Source: Flavobacterium sp.
GTDB lineage: Bacteria; Bacteroidota; Bacteroidia; Flavobacteriales; Flavobacteriaceae
DNA: 5,458 bases
Assembly: GCA_012032075.1 (NCBI GenBank)
Contig: JAAURU010000272.1
Location: 1-5,458 of the forward strand
Direction: 5' to 3'
Shown: piece after piece, positions 1 through 5,458 of the stretch
How positions within the stretch are numbered: the stretch's first letter is position 1
How the letters are laid out: every line of letters begins with the position of its first letter
The notes under the pieces: model-generated
What the model was told of the DNA's origin: nothing
What the model saw: only the letters and a program-made list of their open reading frames with translations
Database searches by the model: none
Made by a program: the position numbers and the translations under genes

Positions 1-623
1 CTTGTGATACCAATCCAATTGTGGTTACTTTGACAGAAACTACAACAGCTGGAAGTTGTCCGTCTAATTATATCATCACTAGAACTTGGAGAGCAATTGA
101 CCGTTGTGGTAACCTAGCAACAGCTTCTCAAACTATTACCGTTCAAGATACTACAGCACCAACATTCGTACAAACAATTCCTGCAAATGTAACCGTTCAA
201 TGTAACGCAATTCCTGCTCCTGCAACCATAACAGCTACTGATGCTTGTGATACCAATCCAATTGTGGTTACTTTGACAGAAACTACAACAGCTGGAAGTT
301 GTCCGTCTAATTATATCATCACTAGAACTTGGAGAGCAATTGACCGTTGTGGTAACCTAGCAACAGCTTCGCAAACTATTACGGTTCAAGATACTACCGC
401 TCCTACATTGGTTACACCTTTTACTAATACTATTGCAGTAAATTGTAGTGCGATTCCAGAAATTCCAGTTTTAGAATTTGTAGATAATTGTAGTGCATCA
501 GTTGAAGTAATTTTTAACGAAGAAATAACTACAATTTCTGCAAGTGAATATGTTATTGTAAGAGATTGGTTGGTAATTGATTTTTGTGGAAATAGTGAAC
601 TATTTACTCAAACTATTAATGTA
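1..623 (+). repeat. Tandem 243-bp (81-residue) HYR-like adhesin repeats
   Basis: The period is exactly 243 bp. Positions 1-127 are identical base for base to 244-370, and the match continues with scattered silent changes to about 410. Each unit starts at DTTAPT and includes the motifs TVQCNAIP, ATDACD, SCPSNY and WRAIDRCGN. The unit at 390-623 is a diverged relative of 78 residues that keeps DTTAPT, CSAIP, DNC and DFCGN but lacks the SC cysteine. More units probably lie upstream. Confidence 0.93.
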
Positions 624-1205
624 AGTGCAAACACAAATCCAATAGAAATAATTCCTTTTGAGATTTGTACACTAGATATATCTGTTGACTTATTTACTTT
701 GCTTAATTCAAATATTCCTTTAACGGGTCAATGGGTTGACATTTCAAATTCAGGTGGACTAAGTGGATCTACTTTTAACCCAACAAATTTAAGTGTTGGA
801 AATTATATAATTCACTATCTAATTTCTGGAACTAATGGCTGTCCTAGTATTTATGAAATAAATATAGCTGTTAATGATGATTGTGTTGTTCTACCTGCTT
901 GTGATATTGTAATTTATAATGCAGTTTCTCCAAATAATGATAATACTAATGAATTTTTCTTCATTGATGGATTAGAATGTTATCCCGATAATACAGTAGA
1001 AATCTATAACAGATGGGGAATTTTAGTTTATGAAACAAGAGCCTACAATAATGTAAGTAATTCATTTAAAGGATATTCAGAAGGAAGAACTACAATTGCA
1101 AAAAATGAACTATTACCAGATGGCACTTATTATTATATTCTAAAATATAAAGATGCAGAAAATAATACATTTGATAAAAGTGGTTATTTATATTTGAATA
1201 AATAA
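1..1205 (+). CDS. Giant adhesin, 3' end: tandem HYR-like repeats plus T9SS type B C-terminal domain (5' partial)
   Basis: This is the C-terminal 400 residues of a cell-surface protein that enters from the left edge; the first complete codon is at position 3 and no real start lies in the window. Order: end of one repeat (to 146), a full 81-residue repeat (147-389), a diverged repeat (390-623), a PKD/Ig-like stretch (about 624-890), then the gliding-motility-associated C-terminal domain (about 895-1202). That domain shows NAVSPNNDNTNEFF, VEIYNRWGILVYE, LPDGTYYYIL and a final GYLYLNK. In known T9SS substrates it is the type B sorting signal, which sends the protein through the outer membrane. 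The full repeat has four cysteines, probably disulfide-bonded outside the cell. The next gene begins within 33 bases, so the two are probably co-transcribed. The ligand is unknown. Class and sorting signal are secure; the adhesin role is inferred from architecture and from SprB-like proteins. Confidence 0.9.
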   Translation, partial: CDTNPIVVTLTETTTAGSCPSNYIITRTWRAIDRCGNLATASQTITVQDTTAPTFVQTIPANVTVQCNAIPAPATITATDACDTNPIVVTLTETTTAGSCPSNYIITRTWRAIDRCGNLATASQTITVQDTTAPTLVTPFTNTIAVNCSAIPEIPVLEFVDNCSASVEVIFNEEITTISASEYVIVRDWLVIDFCGNSELFTQTINVSANTNPIEIIPFEICTLDISVDLFTLLNSNIPLTGQWVDISNSGGLSGSTFNPTNLSVGNYIIHYLISGTNGCPSIYEINIAVNDDCVVLPACDIVIYNAVSPNNDNTNEFFFIDGLECYPDNTVEIYNRWGILVYETRAYNNVSNSFKGYSEGRTTIAKNELLPDGTYYYILKYKDAENNTFDKSGYLYLNK

Positions 1206-1238
1206 TTTAAAATGCCAGTTAAAAAAATAATATCACCT

Positions 1239-2147
1239 ATGAAAACAAAATTACATATACTTTTATTTACATTTATTGTGACACTGAGTTATGCCCAACA
1301 AGATTCTCAATATACTCAATATATGTATAATACAGTAAACATAAATCCTGCATATGCTGGTAGTAGAGACTTATTAAGCGTTTTCTTATTACATAGAACA
1401 CAATGGGTTGGTTTAGATGGAGCTCCAGTTACCAATAATTTTTCAATTAATACTCCATTAGGAGTCAGTAATTTTGGAGTAGGATTATCATTTGTTAATG
1501 ATAAAATAGGACCAACAGTAGAAAATTCAATTTCAGCAGATTTAGCCTATTTTATTCCTGTATCAGAAAATTTTAGACTATCATTAGGTTTAAAAGGAAC
1601 TGCTAACTTATTTAATTTAGACGTAAATAAATTAAACATATTCAATCAAAATGATCCACAGTTTCAAAATTTAAAAAGTGAGTTTTCTCCAAATATAGGA
1701 GCTGGTCTTTATTTATTCTCAGATAATACATATTTTGGCTTATCAGTTCCAAATATTTTTGAAACCGCTAGTTATGATGATAATACTGTTGCCATAACAA
1801 GACAAAGAATGCATTATTATTTTATAGCTGGACATGTTTTTGATTTCAGTGAAAATCTTCAATTCAAACCAGCTTTATTAACTAAGATAGTTGAAGGAGC
1901 TCCATTACAGACTGATATAACTGCTAATTTTTTAATTAATGATAAACTAACACTTGGAGCGGCTTACAGATGGAGTGCTGCATTAAGTGGTTTAGTAGGT
2001 TTCCAAATTTCTAAATCTTGGTTTATAGGATATGGTTATGATACCGAAACAACTCGATTAAGTAATTATAATTCAGGTTCACATGAAATATTTTTGCGTT
2101 ATGAAATTTCAACAACAAATAGAATAACCTCTCCAAGATTCTTTTAA
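1239..2147 (+). CDS. PorP/SprF-family type IX secretion outer-membrane protein
   Basis: The 302-residue product opens with a clean signal peptide (MKTKLHILLFTFIVTLSYA, then QQDSQYTQ). The mature protein carries the family hallmarks QYTQYMYN, NINPAYAG, HRTQWVGLDGAPVTN and a closing FLRYEIS. It also has alternating aromatic/glycine stretches typical of an outer-membrane beta-barrel. In Flavobacterium, SprF-like proteins encoded just after adhesin genes are needed to export proteins with a type B C-terminal domain; the adhesin upstream has exactly that domain, so it is the likely client. Start choice: an ATG at 1212, six bases after the adhesin stop, would add MPVKKIISP. I prefer 1239 because it gives a normal-length signal peptide, but 1212 is possible and would put the gene as close to its upstream neighbour as the next gene is to this one. 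The reading frame is intact. Confidence 0.9.
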   Translation: MKTKLHILLFTFIVTLSYAQQDSQYTQYMYNTVNINPAYAGSRDLLSVFLLHRTQWVGLDGAPVTNNFSINTPLGVSNFGVGLSFVNDKIGPTVENSISADLAYFIPVSENFRLSLGLKGTANLFNLDVNKLNIFNQNDPQFQNLKSEFSPNIGAGLYLFSDNTYFGLSVPNIFETASYDDNTVAITRQRMHYYFIAGHVFDFSENLQFKPALLTKIVEGAPLQTDITANFLINDKLTLGAAYRWSAALSGLVGFQISKSWFIGYGYDTETTRLSNYNSGSHEIFLRYEISTTNRITSPRFF

Positions 2148-2154
2148 ATATAAA

Positions 2155-4076
2155 ATGATTATGAAAAAATTACTACCTATATTATTAATCTTTTTTTATT
2201 TTTTGGGTAATGCCCAAGGAACAAAAATTGCTATTGCTGATAAAAAGTATAAAAAATATTCCTATATAGATGCTATTGAGATTTACGAAAAAGTAGCTAG
2301 CAAAGGATATAAATCACCTGAACTTTTAAAAAGCTTGGAAATGCATATTATTTTAATGGAGAATTAGATAAAGCAGCTAATTGGTATAAAGAATTATTCA
2401 GTTTAGAAGGTGAAGTTGAACCTGAATATTATTTTAGATATTCACAATCTTTAAAATCAATAGAAGATTATAAAAATTCTAACAAATATCTAGCATTATT
2501 TAATGAAAAAACAACTGATTCAAGAGGAACTAAGTTTCAAAACAATAAAGATTATATTAAAGAATTAGCTGAAAATTCAGGAAAATATTTAATTGATAAA
2601 GTATCAATTAATTCTAAATATTATGATTTTGGAACATCATTTTATGATGATAAAATAGTTTTTACATCATCAAGACCAGACAAAGTACTGGTAAAAAAAG
2701 TACATGATTGGACTAACCAAAATTTTACCGATTTTTATGTTTCAACAGTCAATGAAGATGGAAGTTTAACTGAGCCAGAAAACTTTTCTCCATCAATTAA
2801 CTCAAAATTCAATGAAGCTTCTGCTGTTTTTACAAAGGATGGAAAAACAATCTATTTTACTCGAAATAACTTTTTAGAAGGAAAAAAAGGTAATGATAAA
2901 GGAATGGATAAAGAGCGAACTACTCTTATTAAAATATATAAAGCTAGTTTAGTTGATGGAGAATGGACAAACATTAAAGAATTACCATTCAATAGCGACT
3001 TATATAGCACAGCACATCCAGCTTTAAGTGTAGATGAAAAAACATTATATTTTTCGTCTGATATGCCTGGAACATTAGGCGGTGCAGATATTTTTAAAGT
3101 TTCTATTGAAAAAATGATAAATATGGAAAACCAGAAAATTTAGGGAAATAATTAATACCGAAGGAAGAGAAAGTTTTCCATTTATTGCACCAGATGGAAC
3201 CTTGTATTTTGCATCTGATGGACATCTAGGGCTTGGTGGTCTAGACATTTTTGAATCAAAGTTTGAGGAAAATACTTTTCAGAAACCTATAAATATTGGA
3301 AAACCTATAAATAGTAGTAAAGACGATTTTAGTTTTATTATAAATACAAAAAAACAGGTTATTTTACATCCAGTAGAAATGGTGGTGAAGGTTTTGATGA
3401 TATTTACAAATTTACCGTTTGTACAAATACTTTATATGGTATTGTAACCGATTTAAAGACAAAAGAAATTTTACCTAATTCTACTGTGGTTTTATTAGAT
3501 GAAAACATGAAAGAATTAGAAGTTACTACTACAAATGATAAAGCTGAATATTCTTTTGAAATAGACTGTAACAAAAAATATTTTATTAGAGCCAAAAAAG
3601 ATGAATATGAAACTGCAGAAAAACCTGTTGAACCAGTAAATAAAACTGGTAAAACTGAAATTAATATAGCACTTGAGAGAACTCTATTTCCATTTGAAAA
3701 AGGAACAGATTTGGCTAAAATATTTGACATTAGTCTCATTTTCTTTGATTTAGACAAATCAAATATTAGACCCGATGCCGCTAAAGATATTCAAAAAGTT
3801 ATTGAGGTAATGAAAGAGTATCCAAATATGTATATAGATATACGATCACATACAGATAGTAGGCAAACACATAAATATAATGAAGCTTTATCTGATAGAA
3901 GAGCTAAATCTACCATGGCATTTATGATTGCTAACGGTATTAAACTAGAACGTTTAACTGCAAAAGGTTATGGAGAAACTCAATTAGTTAATGAATGTTC
4001 AGATGGTGTTTATTGTTCGGAAGAAGACCATCAGAAAAACAGAAGAAGTGAATTTATTATTTCTAAAATGGAGTAA
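2155..4076 (+). pseudogene. PorE-like OmpA-family protein (TPR, PD40 propeller, CarbD-like, OmpA), four frameshifts as written
   Basis: One gene is spread over three frames. It is readable at 2155-2338, then 2337-3114, about 3115-3148, about 3148-3358 and 3357-4076. Restoring one base in each of four runs (G at 2337-2338, A at 3109-3114, A at 3146-3148, G at 3357-3358) gives a continuous 641-residue protein. Rough restored layout: signal peptide 1-20 (ending LGNAQ), TPR-like helices 25-130, PD40 propeller blades about 150-420 (LYFSSD, LYFASDGHLGLGGLDIF, YFTSSRNGGEGFDDIY), carboxypeptidase-regulatory-like beta domain 424-515, OmpA domain about 527-638. The OmpA part keeps HTD (D569), LSDRRA (R583/R584) and NRRSEF, which includes the peptidoglycan-binding Asp and Arg, plus a Cys pair (616, 622). 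P. gingivalis PorE has this same architecture and ties the T9SS to peptidoglycan. The start is seven bases after the SprF-like stop; 2161 is an alternative ATG. Sequencing error is at least as likely as real decay. Confidence 0.85.
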
Positions 4077-4093
4077 TCTATTTTTAAGAAAAA

Positions 4094-4130
4094 TAAAAAG
4101 GCATTACTTTGGAATAGTAATGCCTTTTTA
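4094..4130. terminator. Bidirectional intrinsic terminator between convergent genes
   Basis: A perfect 15-bp stem (4094-4108 with 4116-4130) encloses a 7-base loop. The GC-containing core is GGCATTAC/GTAATGCC, flanked by five A on the left and five T on the right, so either strand ends in a U-run. It lies 18 bases after the OmpA-like stop and 27 bases past the CAP gene stop on the other strand, so it can serve both operons. Confidence 0.9.
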
Positions 4131-4157
4131 CAAACAAATAAACAAACATGAAAAAAT

Positions 4158-4658
4158 CTATTTCTTTATATACATATTAGTATAATATTTTTTACCATTA
4201 GCATCTTCTTTTATAGAAATCCCAAAGTGAGTGTAATCTCCCATTAAGTTATTTCGGTGCGCTTCACTATTTATCCAAGCATTCATTGTCGCTTGAGCTG
4301 ATGCAAAACCATAAGCAACGTTCTCTCCTACTCTATAAGCTCCAAGAACTTGTTGTAAATTCATCTTTCTTTCATCAAAACCATCGTGATTAACTGAGTT
4401 TGTAACAATCATATAATCATTATGCTGGCTTCCTTTGTAAGAAATGTGTTGTATAATTTCTAAAGGAATTAATCCTTTTGAAACTCTGTAACCATTCACT
4501 AAATCTAACAATTCTATTTCATAGCTTGAATGAATGTAAGTTTTCTCTAATTCACGAACTGATGATTCAGTTTCAAAATTCTCATTATTTGAAGAACATG
4601 CGGTTAATAAAGTAATTGTAATCAATAGGGCAAAAAGGGTTACAATTTTTTTATTCAT
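4158..4658 (-). CDS. CAP/SCP-domain lipoprotein
   Basis: The product has 166 residues. A short lysine-bearing start, a hydrophobic segment and the lipobox LLTAC give a lipid-modified Cys21 (signal peptidase II), so it is a membrane lipoprotein; acidic residues soon after the cysteine (SSNNENFE) would fit a Bacteroidota surface-export signal, but weakly. The rest, about 45-163, is one CAP domain: SQHNDYM (H79), VNHDGF (H91), VGENVAYG (E112), a conserved Trp128, SEAHRNNLMG (H134) and THFGISI. The His/Glu cavity residues of CAP proteins are therefore present. Bacterial CAP proteins are widespread but their biochemical role is generally unknown, so no substrate is given. The gene stands alone, convergent with the operon to its left, with its own promoter. 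ATG 4658 is the natural start because the signal peptide begins there. A decayed second copy lies upstream in its direction of transcription. Confidence 0.93.
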   Translation of the reverse strand: MNKKIVTLFALLITITLLTACSSNNENFETESSVRELEKTYIHSSYEIELLDLVNGYRVSKGLIPLEIIQHISYKGSQHNDYMIVTNSVNHDGFDERKMNLQQVLGAYRVGENVAYGFASAQATMNAWINSEAHRNNLMGDYTHFGISIKEDANGKKYYTNMYIKK

Positions 4659-4689
4659 AGTAATAATTATTAAATTGGATAATTATCGT

Positions 4690-4743
4690 AAATAATCGAT
4701 AAAGTGATTGATTTACACGACAAATGTACAAAATAATCGATAA
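4690..4743. promoter_or_regulatory. Pair of 13-base ATCGAT-centred sites flanking the CAP promoter -7 box (candidate operator)
   Basis: AAATAATCGATAA occurs at 4690-4702 and again at 4731-4743, start to start 41 bases apart, close to four helical turns. The first lies in the expected 5' leader, the second in the spacer between the -33 and -7 elements. That layout would suit a repressor or other regulator, but the binding protein is unknown and the role is inferred from position only. The deleted copy downstream has neither site. Confidence 0.4.
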
Positions 4744-4750
4744 CAAGCAA
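4721..4750 (-). promoter_or_regulatory. Flavobacterial sigma-A type promoter of the CAP lipoprotein gene
   Basis: On the minus strand TTG (4750-4748) is followed after 19 bases by TACATTTG (4728-4721), an exact match to the Bacteroidota consensus TTG-N19-TANNTTTG. Transcription would start near 4715, giving a leader of about 55 bases before ATG 4658. The second copy keeps the same elements and spacing. Confidence 0.8.
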
Positions 4751-4786
4751 ATAAATTCGATGAAATACACTAAAATTTAACATTTA

Positions 4787-4977
4787 AGCTATTTTATATA
4801 ATTTTTGCCTTAATTCAAATGGAATTTATCTTACAAAATTTAATATTTGGATTTTAATGATTTATAGAACAAAAGCTAGTTACTAAATTGAAAAAAACAG
4901 TAAGAAATAAAATTGAAGAAAACTGAAAAAAATTAATTTATAAGATATTCCTTATTAAATTAAATTTCAATGAAATA
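4787..4977. other. AT-rich spacer, no gene seen
   Basis: This stretch lies between the upstream edge of the CAP unit and the terminator of its deleted copy. The longest plausible open frames are only a few codons and carry no recognisable protein. I see no TANNTTTG-type promoter, RNA gene or clear hairpin. It probably includes the junction of the tandem duplication. Confidence 0.6.
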
Positions 4978-5015
4978 AAAAAAGGTATTACATAGGCGGT
5001 AGTAATACCTTTTTT
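4978..5015. terminator. Intrinsic terminator of the deleted CAP copy
   Basis: A perfect 14-bp stem (4978-4991 with 5002-5015) surrounds a 10-base loop, with A-rich left and T-rich right arms. It is homologous to the stem at 4094-4130. The third core pair is T4986-A5007 here and C4102-G4122 there, so both bases changed together and pairing is kept. No plus-strand gene runs into it, so only the minus-strand direction has an obvious use. Confidence 0.85.
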
Positions 5016-5043
5016 ACAAACAAATAAACAAACATGAAAATTT

Positions 5044-5112
5044 TTATTCCTTAATATAAAACATCTCTTATTAAATTAATTGTAGCCTTTAGGGTAAAAG
5101 GTTTACAATTAT
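5044..5112 (-). pseudogene. Remnant of a second CAP lipoprotein gene, about 430 bases deleted inside and start codon lost
   Basis: On the minus strand, 5110-5072 matches the signal-peptide region of the CAP gene (4648-4608) at about 32 of 40 aligned bases with one gap. The other end, 5058-5044, reads TAT ATT AAG GAA TAA (YIKE and stop) where the CAP gene ends TAT ATA AAG AAA TAG (YIKK and stop). The whole CAP domain between is gone. The ATG has also gone: ACTAT at 5115-5111 lines up with the bases around the CAP start, but about eight following bases are missing, and an in-frame TAA soon follows. No protein can be expected. The flanking 30- and 41-base anchors and the matching promoter and terminator make chance similarity in AT-rich DNA unlikely. 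Confidence 0.72.
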
Positions 5113-5166
5113 AGTTATAACTAATCTGAAAGAATGATTATATAATTTTATTGACTAATTACAGGT

Positions 5167-5196
5167 CAAATATACAACTTATTCGTTTATTAGCAA
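5167..5196 (-). promoter_or_regulatory. Conserved flavobacterial promoter upstream of the CAP remnant
   Basis: On the minus strand TTG (5196-5194), 19 bases, then TATATTTG (5174-5167) again fits TTG-N19-TANNTTTG exactly. The spacer differs from the intact copy and lacks the ATCGAT site. A transcript would begin near 5160 and run about 180 bases to the terminator at 4978-5015. Confidence 0.72.
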
Positions 5197-5232
5197 ATAA
5201 AATCGATGAAATACATTAAAATTTAACATTTA

Positions 5233-5458
5233 TTATTTAAAATAAATTAATTATATGTATTTTCTTATAATTTAAAAACAACTATAAATAATATAGCTCA
5301 ATAAAAGGGTAAATATTTTTTCATTAAAAAGTATCTGAAATATTATGTATTTATTTATGATTAAATATATTATTTAGGCTTTAGTCTAATTATTAAATGT
5401 AAACCTCATAGAAAGAAAATAGTAACTATTTTGTATAACGTCGCTTTACTCTATATAA
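5233..5458. other. AT-rich non-coding stretch at the right edge, nothing assignable
   Basis: No open frame here resembles a known protein, and I see no promoter match on either strand and no RNA gene. There is an 8-bp inverted repeat with a single-base centre (5416-5432) and a weak six-pair hairpin at 5374-5389; neither can be given a function. The last about 25 bases are slightly richer in G+C and may approach a gene outside the window. Confidence 0.5.

Larger units (their letters stand above)
4094..4786 (-). repeat. Duplicated transcription unit, intact copy (terminator + CAP gene + promoter)
   Basis: This segment is repeated in the same orientation at 4978-5232. The strongest anchors are 4125-4154, identical over 30 bases to 5011-5040, and 4746-4786, matching 5192-5232 at 39 of 41 bases. 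Between the anchors this copy has 591 bases and the other 151; the difference is mostly CAP coding sequence. There are no inverted ends or target-site duplications to suggest a mobile element; it looks like a tandem gene duplication. Confidence 0.8.
4978..5232 (-). repeat. Duplicated transcription unit, internally deleted copy
   Basis: The segment is colinear with 4094-4786: terminator stem, identical 30-base 3' segment (5011-5040), remnant of the coding ends, promoter, then the 41-base upstream block (5192-5232, differing from the intact copy only at two bases). The distance from the 30-base anchor to the stop codon is the same in both copies (stop begins four bases beyond the anchor), which confirms the alignment. 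Confidence 0.8.

Noticed and set aside
21..23. GTG as a start codon for the adhesin reading frame
   Set aside because: The frame is open to the left edge with the same repeat motif (CDTNPI precedes it), so this is an internal valine codon.
1..623. CRISPR-like array
   Set aside because: The 243-bp repeats are in-frame protein-coding units without spacers.
2337..3358. Programmed ribosomal frameshifting to explain the PorE-like gene
   Set aside because: Four shifts would be needed, two at ordinary GG sites, with no stimulatory structure evident; missing bases explain it more simply.
3404..3757. 117-codon open frame on the minus strand
   Set aside because: It lies wholly antisense to the CarbD-like and OmpA part of the PorE-like gene and resembles no protein; it mirrors AT-rich coding sequence.
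4148..4180. Short plus-strand peptide starting ATGAAAAAATCT, resembling a signal-peptide start, with a similar ATG at 5034 in the second copy
   Set aside because: Ten codons only, antisense to the CAP gene end; the counterpart is even shorter and of different sequence.
3991..4185. 64-codon plus-strand frame running past the OmpA-like stop
   Set aside because: It overlaps the conserved OmpA C-terminus in another frame and runs through the terminator hairpin and into the CAP gene 3' end.
4951..5079. 13-base repeat CTTATTAAATTAA at 4951-4963 and 5067-5079
   Set aside because: Pure A/T apart from one base in an AT-rich spacer, not colinear with the duplication; chance is likely.
4125..5232. Insertion sequence or MITE bounded by the 30- and 41-base repeats
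   Set aside because: The repeats are direct copies of the gene's own 3' and 5' flanks, there are no inverted ends, and no transposase is present.
5374..5389. Small hairpin TTAGGC-TTTA-GTCTAA
   Set aside because: Only six pairs including a G-T wobble and no T-run after it, so not a convincing terminator or RNA element.

Overview
The window looks like chromosomal DNA of an AT-rich member of the Bacteroidota, most likely a Flavobacterium or close relative. Three signs point there: a type IX secretion (T9SS) type B C-terminal domain, a PorP/SprF-family protein with an OmpA/PorE-like protein in one plus-strand operon, and promoters of the flavobacterial form TTG-N19-TANNTTTG. The assignment rests on recognised protein families and motifs; no database search was run.

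Positions 1-4076 hold a three-gene plus-strand operon with junctions of only a few bases. First is the 3' end of a large secreted adhesin, with cysteine-containing 81-residue tandem repeats, a PKD/Ig-like stretch and the gliding-motility-associated C-terminal domain. Second is an intact PorP/SprF-like outer-membrane protein. Third is a PorE-like protein (signal peptide, TPR-like, PD40 propeller, carboxypeptidase-regulatory-like and OmpA domains), broken as written by four single-base losses in homopolymer runs. By family knowledge, type B adhesins depend on a cognate SprF-like protein, and the OmpA protein would anchor the complex to peptidoglycan. The operon therefore reads as a dedicated module for exporting and displaying one adhesin. 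A perfect 15-bp bidirectional terminator (4094-4130) closes it.

Positions 4158-4750 hold a minus-strand gene for a CAP/SCP-domain lipoprotein with its own well-formed flavobacterial promoter. Two copies of a 13-base ATCGAT-centred site straddle the -7 box.

Positions 4978-5232 are the most unusual part. They are a second, tandem copy of the CAP transcription unit from which about 430 bases of coding sequence have been lost. The terminator (with a compensatory base-pair change), the 3' untranslated segment (30/30 identical), both extreme ends of the coding sequence, the promoter with identical 19-base spacing, and a 41-base block upstream of it (39/41 identical) are all still recognisable. It is either a decayed paralog or a remnant that still makes a short RNA. 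The flanks at 4787-4977 and 5233-5458 are AT-rich, with no gene I can support.
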